DNA of 64,000 bases from Rahnella sikkimica (GCF_002951615.1 NZ_CP019062.1:2046001-2110000), one strand, 5' to 3'; shown: positions 37,777 to 47,515, counted from the stretch's first letter. A program made the numbers and translations. Notes: generated from the sequence alone by a model not told the origin.

Positions 37777-37899
37777 TCAGAAAGGAATAAAGGAAGTGAT
37801 CGAACAGACGCCAAGGTCAAAGTTACCGCCCTGATCGCAATAGCTATTGAGAGCAAGCAGATAGAGACCGATACAGATGAGCAGGAAAAGGACAAACAT
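37777..37899 (-). CDS. mgrB: PhoQ inhibitor MgrB
   Basis: Small inner membrane protein that binds and restrains PhoQ. 40 residues from ATG 37899, which lies 6 bases after AGGAGG (E. coli MgrB 47). One helix (MFVLFLLICIGLYLLAL) precedes the periplasmic part with the conserved Cys pair in SYCDQGGNF and LGVCSITSFIPF. The cytoplasmic N-terminal lysine-rich tail of E. coli MgrB is nearly absent unless translation starts further upstream at the basic IKLKKPVFSVRRIV, which has no obvious start codon. Upstream I find only one clear PhoP half-site (TGTTTA, 38040-38035). Confidence 0.87.
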   Translation of the reverse strand: MFVLFLLICIGLYLLALNSYCDQGGNFDLGVCSITSFIPF

Positions 37900-38704
37900 C
37901 ACGATCCTCCTGACGCTGAAAACAGGCTTTTTCAATTTGATGGCAGGTCTCTTTTGGTTTAAAAAGCGTCGGTCAGGGCTCAAAGGTATAGTCCAAACAT
38001 AGCAGAACAGAAACCCATAGTACGATGTAAATCTTAAACAGCGATATAACGAAGTCTCGCCTTTTACACTCAGAATTGTACGCAATTATCACTTACAGAA
38101 ATCATACACGGCAATGCATAATCCCTATCAATTAATACCATATTGCATCGGTTGATCTGCATCAAATAAATAAGCGCTTCCTGCATATCACTTCCCAGCA
38201 TTACTCTACAAAACAGTTTCCAATAAATTAACCCTTTTAACAAACACATTGCGCCAGTTAGAAAAACAAACTCCTCAAAAAAAACCCGGTATTAATCTGG
38301 GTACTCATTACGTTTTACAGAAATAAACTTACTCATCACGGTGGAACCCCCTCCCCTGTGGCGTTTTCCTCATGCTCATGCGGAGCACTGCTGCGAAAGG
38401 ACCTCTAATAAGTGTCCAGAAATGAGTTTGCGATTGCAATTAAAAGGATTTTATTCAGAAACAATAAAGAAACAACTTTATTTAAAAAATTCCCAATAAA
38501 TTAAAAACAGAAATTAAAACAGAGAAGTAAATTCACTTTTATTTTATTTCACCCTGAACTTCTCTGTTGAATAATACCATGCATTAAAATATCATCCCGC
38601 CGTCGAACAGTTCTTCTGTCTCTTCTGTAATATAAATCAAAGCATAGTAACTGGAATTATTTCAGTTGATTCATGCTGACTATTTTTTGTTGAGGGATTA
38701 ATAA
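37900..38704. other. gap between mgrB and the autotransporter gene, with an inverted repeat
   Basis: About 800 AT-rich bases, no convincing gene. At 38518-38568, 11-base arms AACAGAGAAGT and ACTTCTCTGTT flank a 29-base AT-rich spacer, about 140 bases before the adhesin start. This could be a binding site or a leader hairpin for the adhesin gene. The TTGAGGGATT ribosome site lies at the right end. Confidence 0.5.
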
Positions 38705-41398
38705 ATGCATGCATGGAATAAAAAGTTCTTCGTTTCTAAAATAGCGCTGGCCTGCGCTGTTGCAGTAACAGCACCCGCGGCGATGTCAGCAGACATCTCC
38801 GGCACCGTATACGATACTTTCTATCATGACTCCGCACTGGCGAATCACATCGGATACCGTGGTTATGTAGACAATGACGGGGCAAACAACAGTTACACCG
38901 GCGGAGACATCTACTCTTCTATCAATAATTCTGTCGTGAACGGCGTTCTTTCTACCTACTATCTGGGTTTTAACAACGGCACTAATAATACGCTGAACAT
39001 TACGAACACTACCGTGAACGGAATGATCACTTCCGAGTGCTTGACGACTGACTGTGGCGATGCACGTAATGATTATGACCAGTCTCCTTTGCAGCTGAAT
39101 ATTGATAATTCTACTATCAATGACACTTACGAACATTTTGATTATGACGTAACTGATGCAAATAAAGTCCGCGACCATGACAACCTTAGCACCTACGCTA
39201 TGGGCGTTGCGGTTACGTTGGATCAGGAAAGTAATATTCTTATCCAGAACAACTCTCACGTTGCCGGTATTGCGCTGTCACAAGGCTATCAGTGGGTAGA
39301 TACTGATGTTAACAACGGTAATACTTTTGATAATACCCTGACAGTTAATGATTCTGTACTGACCTCAGGCTCATACACTGAATTAGAAACCACCGGTTTC
39401 TACGGCCAGTCAGATAAGCCAAGTGACTACGGTAATATTAGTGCTTCGGGCACCGCAGCTGACGATATCGCACTTTCCGTAATTGCAAATTCTGCCGCTG
39501 ATAATTCAATGAAAACAACAGCTGTTTTCAATAATTCAACAATCTCCGGCGACGTCTATTTCGAAAGCAGCTTTGATCATAATTACTATGTTGGCGGTCA
39601 CGACAACAACGGCGATGGCGTACTTGATACCAACGGCTGGGATGATACCGACGAACTTAACCTGACCCTGGATAATGGCAGTAAATGGGTAGGCGCAGCG
39701 GTCTCTAACGTTCAGGCAGACGCAGTTTTGTATGACCGTAGCACTAACAGCATCTGGCCTGGTTCAGTATTCAATACAACAACAGGTTATCTGAGTGGTG
39801 ATCAGGTCTATCAGAGCGGGCTGTTCAATGTCGCACTGAACAATGGTTCAGAATGGGATACCACTAAGTCTTCTAATATCGACAACCTGACGGTAAATAA
39901 TGAGTCACAGGTCAATGTCGTTGACTCAGCTCTGCTGGCCGACAATATCTCTCTGACCAATGTATCAAGCCTCAAAATCGCTGCACATGGTGATGTTTAC
40001 ACTGACGCCCTGAACCTGAGTTCAGGCAGCGTAGCTTCCCTGACCGAAGAAACTGCTTCTCTGTACGCTAACACCATTACCGTAGGTAATGGTTCTCAGC
40101 TGAACTTAGGCGCAGGTCAGGTTGATACGCACAACATGGTGCTGACCGATGATGGTACCTTCAACGTGGGTAGCCGTGAGTACGTTCTGAACTCCGACAT
40201 GAACAACGCCCGCGACAAAACTGCTGCGGATTACGTTTATGACCGCGGGACTATCGGTATGAATTCCGATGGTCACCTGGCGGTTAACGGCGTGACTAAC
40301 GGTAACTATCAGGTTCGTATCGATAACGCGACCGGTGAAGGCCGTGTTTCGGATTACCAGAATAAAGAGCTGATCCGTACTTACGGTGGCAACGCAGCCT
40401 TTACTCACGCAAACACCGCTGATCTGGGTGCTTACAAGTATCAGGCAGAACAAGTTGGCGATACCGTGGTTCTGGCTAAACAAGGCATCACTTCTACCGC
40501 TAACGCAGCGCTGAGCTTGCCTTCTTCTAATGCTGCAACCTGGCATATGGAGCAGGATACACTGAGCAACCGTATGGACAGCTCTCGTCACACCCAGGGT
40601 GATGACAAAGGCGGCGTATGGGTTAACTACTTTGGCGGTCAGCAAAACGGCGACAACGGCGTTGTTGATTACGATCAGGACGTTAACGGCATCATGGTGG
40701 GCTTGGATAAAGTCACTGAAGGCGGTGGCGATCGTCAATGGCTGGTCGGTATGGCAGCCAGTTTCGCGAAATCCAGCCTGTCTATGGACAATGCAAGCGC
40801 AGATACTGACAGCCAGTCAGCACGCGTTTACTCAAGCCTGGACTTCAAAAATGGCGTATTCATTGATTCATCTCTGAGCTACAGCCACTTTAATAACTCT
40901 ACTGACAGCACCATGAGCAACGGTCAGCAAGTGTCTGGTGATAACTCCACCGACGCATGGGGCTTCGGTCTGAAAGCCGGTTACGACTGGAAATTCGCAC
41001 CGCAGGCTTACCTGACGCCTTACGCGAGTATCACTGGCGTATTCATTGGTGATGACGATTACAGCATGAGCAACAACATGCGCGTCAGCGATCAGGCTTA
41101 TGACAGCATGCGTTACGAGCTGGGTACTAATATCGGTTACACCTTCGATCTGGGTGCCGATCAGGCCATCAGCCCTTACGCAACACTGGCATATGTTTAT
41201 GAAGATGCGAACAATGATGCAGATATCAACGGTGACCGTATCGATAACGGCATCGACGGTTCAGCCGTTCGCATTGGCTTAGGCGGTCAGTTCGACATGA
41301 GCAAAAACTTCACCGTTTACGCGGGTGCTAACTACCTGGGCGGCAGCGATGTTGACCAGCCGTGGGCAGCAAACCTGGGCATGAAATACCGCTGGTAA
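38705..41398 (+). CDS. autotransporter adhesin with C-terminal outer membrane beta-barrel
   Basis: 897 residues. Extended signal peptide MHAWNKKFFVSKIALACAVA...AMSA. The passenger (about 30-600) is rich in Asn, Asp, Ser and Thr, with repeated NNSTI, NNGSEW and DNGSKW-type beta-helix turns. The C-terminal type V autotransporter barrel starts near residue 640 (GGVWVNYFGGQQNGDNG) and ends in aromatic W (LGMKYRW), the usual insertion signal. Cys appear only as a close pair in the passenger (SECLTTDCGD) besides one in the signal. Probably a surface adhesin. The target is unknown. It sits between mgrB and yobH, which are neighbours in E. coli. Confidence 0.9.
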   Translation: MHAWNKKFFVSKIALACAVAVTAPAAMSADISGTVYDTFYHDSALANHIGYRGYVDNDGANNSYTGGDIYSSINNSVVNGVLSTYYLGFNNGTNNTLNITNTTVNGMITSECLTTDCGDARNDYDQSPLQLNIDNSTINDTYEHFDYDVTDANKVRDHDNLSTYAMGVAVTLDQESNILIQNNSHVAGIALSQGYQWVDTDVNNGNTFDNTLTVNDSVLTSGSYTELETTGFYGQSDKPSDYGNISASGTAADDIALSVIANSAADNSMKTTAVFNNSTISGDVYFESSFDHNYYVGGHDNNGDGVLDTNGWDDTDELNLTLDNGSKWVGAAVSNVQADAVLYDRSTNSIWPGSVFNTTTGYLSGDQVYQSGLFNVALNNGSEWDTTKSSNIDNLTVNNESQVNVVDSALLADNISLTNVSSLKIAAHGDVYTDALNLSSGSVASLTEETASLYANTITVGNGSQLNLGAGQVDTHNMVLTDDGTFNVGSREYVLNSDMNNARDKTAADYVYDRGTIGMNSDGHLAVNGVTNGNYQVRIDNATGEGRVSDYQNKELIRTYGGNAAFTHANTADLGAYKYQAEQVGDTVVLAKQGITSTANAALSLPSSNAATWHMEQDTLSNRMDSSRHTQGDDKGGVWVNYFGGQQNGDNGVVDYDQDVNGIMVGLDKVTEGGGDRQWLVGMAASFAKSSLSMDNASADTDSQSARVYSSLDFKNGVFIDSSLSYSHFNNSTDSTMSNGQQVSGDNSTDAWGFGLKAGYDWKFAPQAYLTPYASITGVFIGDDDYSMSNNMRVSDQAYDSMRYELGTNIGYTFDLGADQAISPYATLAYVYEDANNDADINGDRIDNGIDGSAVRIGLGGQFDMSKNFTVYAGANYLGGSDVDQPWAANLGMKYRW

Positions 41399-41437
41399 TT
41401 TCTGCCTGCTCTTTGTCTGAGACAGAGTTCTGTCATC

Positions 41438-41469
41438 AATTGGCCCCTATTAAGGGGCCAATTTTTTTT
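41438..41469 (+). terminator. autotransporter gene terminator
   Basis: Stem AATTGGCCCC / GGGGCCAATT with loop TATTAA and eight T. Confidence 0.9.
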
Positions 41470-41585
41470 GCATTCAGCCCGAATGCCGCGATTCAGAATT
41501 TGCTGGGATGACATTCGTTCGGAAATAACTTCTACTAGACTTATCAATATCCTGAAACGTCAGGATATACAGGGGGAGTTTCTAG

Positions 41586-41822
41586 ATGAGCGTGATTAAA
41601 ACCGTTATTGTATTGGCCGTTATTTACGCCATTTTTCTTTTTTCCGGCTACGGCGTGACCGTCGGCAGCAGTGAAAATGCAGCGGGCCTTGGCCTGAAGT
41701 GTCAGTACCTTACCGCTCGCGGGATTGTCAGCTCACAGTATATCCATTCTGACAGCGGCGTGATTGGCGTGGCTAATTGCCCGATTTTCAAGCAGGTTGG
41801 CGAAGTGGTTGATAATAAATAG
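41586..41822 (+). CDS. yobH: YobH family protein
   Basis: 78 residues (E. coli YobH 79). N-terminal membrane or signal segment (TVIVLAVIYAIFLFSGYGV) followed by conserved GSSENAAGLGLKCQYLTARG and the ending VVDNK. The two Cys (LKCQYL, VANCPIF) may pair. Position after mgrB, apart from the inserted adhesin, supports orthology. Function unknown. Confidence 0.9.
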   Translation: MSVIKTVIVLAVIYAIFLFSGYGVTVGSSENAAGLGLKCQYLTARGIVSSQYIHSDSGVIGVANCPIFKQVGEVVDNK

Positions 41823-41838
41823 AGAAAGATTTTGGCTT

Positions 41839-41867
41839 GTTATGCCCGCCAGGACGGCGGGCATAAC
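41839..41867. terminator. terminator between convergent yobH and the next small gene
   Basis: Perfect 12-base stem GTTATGCCCGCC / GGCGGGCATAAC with a 5-base loop, between two convergent genes; T-runs are weak. Confidence 0.65.
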
Positions 41868-41874
41868 AAAATCA

Positions 41875-42120
41875 TCAGCTGTCGTGTCGGGTGAATTTCA
41901 GCTCGATGAGCGAAATAGCCTTTTCAATAGCACGCTTGGTGACCGGATCGGCTCCGGCAGGATGTTTGCTGAAATCAATGCTTTTCAGCTGGTGAGACAT
42001 CTTCTCGCGAACTTCAGCTGGCGCGATAATTTCAATCACGTCAAGAATCTGTTTGATTACCAGCTGGCACGCCACCAGATCAGATTCAATTTCCTGTTCT
42101 CTGTTTAAAGAATCGGACAT
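41875..42120 (-). CDS. hypothetical helical small protein
   Basis: 81 residues from ATG 42120 (AAGGAG 6 bases upstream). Predicted helical, with heptad-like stretches ([34 protein letters not shown]) and no signal or membrane segment. I do not recognise the family. It looks similar in style to IraP-like or YecF-like small regulators, but I see no decisive motif. Confidence 0.65.
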   Translation of the reverse strand: MSDSLNREQEIESDLVACQLVIKQILDVIEIIAPAEVREKMSHQLKSIDFSKHPAGADPVTKRAIEKAISLIELKFTRHDS

Positions 42121-42321
42121 CAGATACTCCTTCCACAAAAACCATTCATAAAAATTATGGTCGCGAGAATATCACGCACTCAGATGAAATTCTCTATCCT
42201 CTCTTTTCGGGCTTTTTACATCGCCAGAACTGGGCAAAGAATCAGCAAACAAACCCCGCCGTATGTCGTTACCAGGACATTCCTTCTATGCTTAATCAGA
42301 TAACAACAAAGGAGGAGCCCG

Positions 42322-42513
42322 ATGTTTGCACTCGTTTTGACACTCTGTTATCTCGGCGGAGGATGCGAAGATTTAGTCGTGGATGCCTTTAACACAAAGG
42401 CACAATGCACTGCCGCCATGCACCAGCAAGGTTTACGTCAGGCTGATTGTTATCCCCTCAAAGATTTTATTGATGGTTACTGGATCCCTGCTCATGAGAA
42501 TGCCGGTTATTAA
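42322..42513 (+). CDS. yebW: YebW family protein (DUF1482)
   Basis: 63 residues, the E. coli YebW length. Begins MFALVLTLCYLGGGCEDLVV and has DCYPLKDFIDGYWIPAHE, matching MFALVLFVCYLDGGCEDIVV and GCFPIEDFIDGFWRPAQE. Strong AAAGGAGGAG ribosome site. Four conserved Cys suggest disulfides or metal binding. Function unknown. Confidence 0.9.
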   Translation: MFALVLTLCYLGGGCEDLVVDAFNTKAQCTAAMHQQGLRQADCYPLKDFIDGYWIPAHENAGY

Positions 42514-42641
42514 GCGTCTGTGTCCGCTTTCACAACCCGATGAGAAAATGTTTCATAAAGATTGCTAAAGTGTCAGAAGATCGGTATGAATAGCCTGTTA
42601 CTCATTGATATTTAACCATATTGACAGGGCAGGAAATGGCA

Positions 42642-44282
42642 ATGACGATACGTAAAACTTATGGCTGCTTTAAGAAACTTCCCCTCGCAGTCCTTCTTTC
42701 CAGTGCCTTTCTGGCACCATTTTCCAGTTACGCCGCGACCGTTCCCGCGGGTGTTGAACTGGCAGCAAAACAAGAAATCGTGCGCAATAACGGGAGCGAA
42801 CCCGCCTCTCTCGATCCGCATAAAGTGGAAAGCGATGTTGAATTCAATATTCTGAGCGATCTGTTTGCAGGTCTTATTACCATTGATAACAAGGGTGATG
42901 CACAACCCTCGCTGGCTGCAAGCTGGGAAACGAAAGATCAGAAAACCTGGGTTTTCCATTTACGCCCCGGCATTGTCTGGTCTGACGGTTCTCCCATTAC
43001 CGCACAGGATGTCGTTTTCAGCTGGCGTCGTTTGATCGACCCTAAAACCGCATCACCTTACGAAAGTTATCTGGGCAGCATGCACGTCCTCAACGCCAAC
43101 GAAATCATCGCGGGCAAAAAAACGGCTGACCAGTTAGGCATCAAAGCACTGGATAAAAACACGCTGGAAATTACACTAGACCAGCCGCTTTCTTACTTCC
43201 TCGGCATGCTGGCGCACCCTTCTCTTTCTCCAATCAGTCAGGCCGATGTCGAAAAATTCGGTGATAAATGGACTCAGCCCGGCAATCTCGCCAGCAGCGG
43301 TCCTTTTAAGCTGGATACCTGGACGGTGAACGAGCGCATCACTGCTGTCCGCAATGATAAGTACTGGGATAACGCGCATACCGTCATCAACAAAGTCACT
43401 TACCTGCCAATTGCTTCCGGCACGGCGGATGTTAACCGCTACAAAGCCGGTGAAATTGATATCACCAGCACTATTCCAGCCCCGCTGTTCGCCTCGCTGA
43501 AAAAAGAGCTCGGTTCTCAGGTTCATGTCAGCCCTTATCTCGCGGTTTATTACTACGCAATGAACACGCAGAAGCCGCCATTTAACGACATACGGGTGCG
43601 AAAAGCGCTGAATCTTGCCATCGATAAATCAATTATTGCCGACAAAGTACTGGGACAGGGACAAACACCGGCCTGGCATCTCTCGCCTGATAACACCGGT
43701 GGTTTTACGTTTGCCAAGCCTGAAGAGGCCAGCCTGACACAAGACCAGCGAAATGAAGAAGCCAAAAAATTGCTGAAAGAAGCCGGTTTTGGCCCGGACC
43801 ACCCGCTGAAATTCAATCTGTTGTACAACACGTCAGAAGCGCATCAGCGTATCGCTATTGCGGCAGCATCTATGTGGAAAAAGAATCTCGGCGTGGATGC
43901 TGTTTTGCAGAATCAGGAATGGAAAACCATGCTTGATACCATGCATCAGGGTACCTATGAAGTCGTCCGTTACGCCTGGGTTGCGGATTACAACGAGCCG
44001 TCAACGTTCCTCAATACACTACGTACCGGCAACAGCGAAAATACGCCTAAATTTGCCAATGCCGCTTATGATCAGGCGCTGAATGATGCACTAAAAGCGA
44101 CGGATAAAGCGGATGTCGGGAAAGCCTATCAGCAGGCAGAACAGGTTCTGACGGAACAGTCGCCGGTGATCCCGTTGTATCACTACGTGAGCACCCGTCT
44201 GGTTAAACCTTACGTCGGCGGTTTCAACGACAGCCCGCTCAACTATATCTACACCAAAGACTTGTACGTCATTAAGCACTAA
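42642..44282 (+). CDS. OppA/MppA-type periplasmic oligopeptide-binding protein, unlinked to transporter genes
   Basis: 546 residues from ATG 42642 (AGGAA 7 bases upstream). Signal peptide ends SSYAA. The mature protein begins TVPAGVELAAKQEIVRNNGS, very like OppA. SBP_bac_5 family motifs: GSEPASLDPHK, WTFHLR-like WVFHLRPG, WSDGSPITAQDVVFSW, and C-terminal PLYHYVSTRLVKPYVGG. No oppBCDF genes are adjacent, as for E. coli mppA, so it probably delivers peptides (possibly murein tripeptide) to an Opp permease encoded elsewhere. OppA versus MppA cannot be decided here. Confidence 0.88.
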   Translation: MTIRKTYGCFKKLPLAVLLSSAFLAPFSSYAATVPAGVELAAKQEIVRNNGSEPASLDPHKVESDVEFNILSDLFAGLITIDNKGDAQPSLAASWETKDQKTWVFHLRPGIVWSDGSPITAQDVVFSWRRLIDPKTASPYESYLGSMHVLNANEIIAGKKTADQLGIKALDKNTLEITLDQPLSYFLGMLAHPSLSPISQADVEKFGDKWTQPGNLASSGPFKLDTWTVNERITAVRNDKYWDNAHTVINKVTYLPIASGTADVNRYKAGEIDITSTIPAPLFASLKKELGSQVHVSPYLAVYYYAMNTQKPPFNDIRVRKALNLAIDKSIIADKVLGQGQTPAWHLSPDNTGGFTFAKPEEASLTQDQRNEEAKKLLKEAGFGPDHPLKFNLLYNTSEAHQRIAIAAASMWKKNLGVDAVLQNQEWKTMLDTMHQGTYEVVRYAWVADYNEPSTFLNTLRTGNSENTPKFANAAYDQALNDALKATDKADVGKAYQQAEQVLTEQSPVIPLYHYVSTRLVKPYVGGFNDSPLNYIYTKDLYVIKH

Positions 44283-44308
44283 CGCGTTGCAGTAATACGT
44301 TGTACTCA

Positions 44309-44346
44309 TGCCCTTCCGGCCCGCGTGTCGGAAGGGCACCGTTTTA
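44309..44346 (+). terminator. terminator of the OppA-type gene
   Basis: Stem GCCCTTCCG / CGGAAGGGC with a 10-base loop, followed by ACCGTTTT. Confidence 0.7.
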
Positions 44347-44432
44347 ACCTCCCTTCCCGATCTCATCCCGCGCACTTGCCACACGCAACTCAAATGGTAG
44401 ATTGTACGTAAATCACGCAAACGGGAGCTGTT

Positions 44433-44648
44433 ATGAAATTCTCGCAGAGTGAGATCCAACCGCTTTGGGATGAAGTGGCGCGTATTATCGGTGATGGCGT
44501 GATTCAGATGCGTCACAGAGGGGAGCCTCTGAGTGCCGATGCGCTGATTGGTTATCTCGATGAACAACTGGCCTGCGCAACGGGCGTTCAGCGTCGTATT
44601 TTACTGGGCGCTGCTATTAATATGTTGAAAACCGATCGCCGCTCCTGA
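44433..44648 (+). CDS. hypothetical 71-residue protein, possibly YmgB/AriR-like
   Basis: Starts MKFSQSEIQPLWDEVARIIG behind GGGAGC. The pattern IGDGVIQMRHRGEPLSADALIGYLDEQL weakly resembles YmgB/AriR biofilm and acid-stress regulators (LGQAVTNLMLSGDNVNNKAI in E. coli). Helical, no membrane segment. The similarity is suggestive only. Confidence 0.55.
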   Translation: MKFSQSEIQPLWDEVARIIGDGVIQMRHRGEPLSADALIGYLDEQLACATGVQRRILLGAAINMLKTDRRS

Positions 44649-44716
44649 ACAGGTGACACACAAAATCCCCGCGGCCTTTTCAGACAACGAGTCACGAATA
44701 AGTCATAGGATTACCG

Positions 44717-45004
44717 TCACTTAGACTGCGCTGCACGTCCTTGCGCGAATAAAAAAATACGCTGCGTAATGTCATCGGCGCCGAGAATATTCCCTTTCTG
44801 CTCCAGATTTGCTTTGGCATAAGCCAGATCATGTGCCTGATCAACCATGTTGATCACGCGATCGCGCGTCGGTTTATCGAGAATACCCAGCAATGTGGTC
44901 AGAATTGCCTGATAGGCATTTGAAGCATAAGTCAGTTGTCTTTCACGTTGTTCCAGCGCGTCAATGCGAACCATCAGGGCCTGCAATTGTTCTTGATGCG
45001 TCAT
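44717..45004 (-). CDS. hypothetical coiled-coil protein, 95 residues
   Basis: ATG 45004 lies 8 bases after AAGGA; the longer frame upstream is not needed. A charged N-terminal helix (EQLQALMVRIDALEQRERQL) suggests a coiled coil, followed by ILTTLLGILDKPTRDRVINM. Soluble and without Cys. Family not recognised. Confidence 0.6.
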   Translation of the reverse strand: MTHQEQLQALMVRIDALEQRERQLTYASNAYQAILTTLLGILDKPTRDRVINMVDQAHDLAYAKANLEQKGNILGADDITQRIFLFAQGRAAQSK

Positions 45005-45324
45005 AGCGGCATCCTTCTTCACGGGTGGAAAATAACCGGATATAGCGGAGAAAATGCCCCCGCAGGTTACTGACATTAAGTTTAGCAGACTTAAAAAAAG
45101 TGAAGAGCCTGACCGCCGGGGAGCAAAGTAAACCTTTGCTCAATGAGCCATTAACCGCTTAAGCAGTTGTAACCAGAACTTAACCTAAATCCCCTGCAGC
45201 ACACGGCTTTTCGGGCGACATGCGTAACAGCGGCAGCACCTGCTTACAGATAGCAAAATGACAAGCCAGCGCCTGTTATGACATTTTCTGCGACAGCATT
45301 AATTGTTCATTGAGGGGAAATCAG
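45005..45324. other. intergenic gap between divergent small genes
   Basis: About 320 bases, GC-moderate, with no open frame worth calling and no clear hairpin or repeat. It must hold both promoters. Confidence 0.5.
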
Positions 45325-45534
45325 GTGAAAAAAACAATCTTTGGCGTCGTCATTTGCAGCATGTTTTTGATGAGCTCATTCGCCCAGGCGGCAGGTTGCA
45401 TCAAAGGCGCAGTCGTTGGCGGTGTGGCGGGGCATCTGAAACATCACGCGGTCATCGGTGCAGTAGCCGGTTGCGCTATCGGACATCATCTTGCGGCGCA
45501 GGAAAAGAAGCAGCAGGCGGCGACAGCCAAATAA
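45325..45534 (+). CDS. exported glycine-zipper small protein
   Basis: 69 residues from GTG 45325, seven bases after GAGGGG. Signal peptide MKKTIFGVVICSMFLMSSFA ends near AQA. The mature part KGAVVGGVAGHLKHHAVIGA then AVAGCAIGHHLAAQ is a glycine-zipper 2TM-like segment (GxxxG spacing) with several His, ending in a Lys/Gln-rich tail. Such proteins may insert in membranes. Exact function unknown. Confidence 0.7.
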   Translation: MKKTIFGVVICSMFLMSSFAQAAGCIKGAVVGGVAGHLKHHAVIGAVAGCAIGHHLAAQEKKQQAATAK

Positions 45535-45580
45535 GCCATAAAAATCAGGGCAGATTAATGCCCTGATATCACGTCAAAAA

Positions 45581-47158
45581 TTATTCCAGTGAGACCACAA
45601 CGCGGTTGCGGCCATCCTGTTTCGCTTTATACAGCGCTTCGTCAGCCCTTTTCAGCGACGTGTCCGGTTCGCCCTGCAAATAATGCCAGTGCGCCACGCC
45701 CAGAGAAATAGTGATTGGCCGGATACCCGGCAGCACCAGACTTTCAACATTTTCACGCAGACGTTCAGCAATCATTTCGGCTTCAGCCAGCGCCGTACGC
45801 GGCAGCAGGACGAGAAATTCCTCTCCGCCAACCCGGCACAAAATGTCAGTTTCCCGCGCATTATGGCGAATCTGTTCCGCCATTGATTTGATCACTTCAT
45901 CGCCGACATCATGACCATAGGAATCGTTGATAGATTTGAAGTCATCGATATCCAGAGCAATCACTGAAAATTGCTGACGCACCTGTGCCACAGACTCCAG
46001 TGTCATGGCCAGCCCGCGCCGGTTGAACAACCCGGTCATCGGGTCAGTTTGCGCTTCAAATTTCAGCTTCCCGATCTTTTTCTGCAGCAAACTGATGCCA
46101 ATCAACAGCGCACGTTTCAGCTGGTTAGATTCGAAGTACCACGAGGGGATATCGCGGATATTGAGGGATACATCCGGGTTATCCATTTCATTTGCATTTC
46201 GCGCCAGCAACCACAGCGGACGGGCAATCAGTCGCGAGAACAGCCAGACAAAAATTAATGTCAGAACGGCCAGCGGCGTCAGGTGTTTAAGCACCTTGAC
46301 CATCAGACCATCGAGCGGTTTCAGCGTGGCATCGGTTGGGCGTAACGTCACAATATCCCAGCCCGAAGAAGGCACAACCGCATAGCCTGCCAGCATTTCT
46401 CCCGCAGCCCCTTCCACCATCAGGCTGCCGTTGGTGGCGGTTTTGACCACTTCAGTCATCGGACGCGGCGGCATCACCTCACCAATACGGTTGGGATCAC
46501 GGTGATAAAGAATGCGCCGGTCTTCGTCGAGCACCGTAATGTATGAACCGTCACGATAAAAATGTTCGCCTAACAGTTCATTCAAGATGCTTTTCTGCTT
46601 CAGATAGATGGTTCCGCCGATATACCCAAGGTATTTCCCATCAGCGGTGAAGACAGGCGTTGAAATGACAATGACCAAATTTTGGGCGGCAGAAATGTAA
46701 GGTTTGCTGATCAGCGGACGCCTTTCTTTCAGGGCTTCAAGCGCACCCTGCGTCGTAAGAACATGCCCGACCAATTGCAGGCTATCCGGCGAAGTCGCCA
46801 GCACCTTTCCCTGCGAATTGGTGATCACCACGGAATTGAAGCTGTCCGTCTGATATTTGAGGCGTGCGGTTTCGGACTGAAGAACAGCAGGATCGTCAAA
46901 GTGGCTTGCCGCTATCACTGCGCTGTAGGCCAGTTGCTTTTGCATGCTTTTGATAAACTGTTCGGTGCTGGCCGCCAGTTTCGTCGCATAAACGCGATTT
47001 TCTTCGAGCGTATTGTCTATCAGCAACTGACGCTGAACGCGGTAGCTGGCATAAAAGCTGTTCGCTAAGGTCACGAAAGCGCTCATTACAGCTAAAATCA
47101 GGATCAGGCGTCGAAGATCAATACGGAACAGGGAGCTGGAGAGGAGTGAACGCAACAA
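45581..47158 (-). CDS. membrane diguanylate cyclase with dCache sensor
   Basis: 525 residues. N-terminal helix (about 15-38), a periplasmic dCache-type sensor to about residue 280, a second helix (about 290-312), then a GGDEF domain. The active site is GGEEF (CRVGGEEFLVLLPRT). An inhibitory I-site RxxD lies exactly five residues before it (RETD), so the enzyme should make c-di-GMP and be product-inhibited. Transcribed alone. Not confidently assigned to a named E. coli cyclase. Confidence 0.88.
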   Translation of the reverse strand: MLRSLLSSSLFRIDLRRLILILAVMSAFVTLANSFYASYRVQRQLLIDNTLEENRVYATKLAASTEQFIKSMQKQLAYSAVIAASHFDDPAVLQSETARLKYQTDSFNSVVITNSQGKVLATSPDSLQLVGHVLTTQGALEALKERRPLISKPYISAAQNLVIVISTPVFTADGKYLGYIGGTIYLKQKSILNELLGEHFYRDGSYITVLDEDRRILYHRDPNRIGEVMPPRPMTEVVKTATNGSLMVEGAAGEMLAGYAVVPSSGWDIVTLRPTDATLKPLDGLMVKVLKHLTPLAVLTLIFVWLFSRLIARPLWLLARNANEMDNPDVSLNIRDIPSWYFESNQLKRALLIGISLLQKKIGKLKFEAQTDPMTGLFNRRGLAMTLESVAQVRQQFSVIALDIDDFKSINDSYGHDVGDEVIKSMAEQIRHNARETDILCRVGGEEFLVLLPRTALAEAEMIAERLRENVESLVLPGIRPITISLGVAHWHYLQGEPDTSLKRADEALYKAKQDGRNRVVVSLE

Positions 47159-47515
47159 GAGGTTCGTCCTGTGGTAAAAAGTCGCTCATATTTAACACCG
47201 CAGCCAGCGATGCACAATATGACAGAGAAAATAACCCCGTATCTTTATGATTCCCAGACAAAATAAAGCAACACATCTGCAATGCTTAACTCAAATTATT
47301 GATGTTTTTTTGGCGTTCAACAAAATCTCATATTCTGGTGAAATGCGGTTTATCCGCCGGGGTAAAGAGCGGGTGGCCGAGTTTTTTTTCGCCAGCGCGA
47401 AGCATCCCTCCAGAGCATTTTTTCTGGTGGGTTACGAAGGCAGGCTGTAAGACAAGGACGATAACCTGCCGCAAAAACCGCTCAGCTAGACCTTCCTTTT
47501 ACATCTGCCAGCCAT
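47159..47515. other. gap between the diguanylate cyclase gene and icd terminator
   Basis: About 360 bases. A 67-codon open frame at 47247-47450 has no proper ribosome site and no recognisable protein, so it is not called. The cyclase promoter should lie in the left part. Nothing else is seen. Confidence 0.5.

Noticed and set aside
24030..38040. A full PhoP box before mgrB (around 38024-38040)
   Set aside because: Only the first half TGTTTA is present; the second half TACATC does not fit the consensus.
47247..47450. 67-codon frame between the diguanylate cyclase gene and icd
   Set aside because: No Shine-Dalgarno match and no recognisable sequence.
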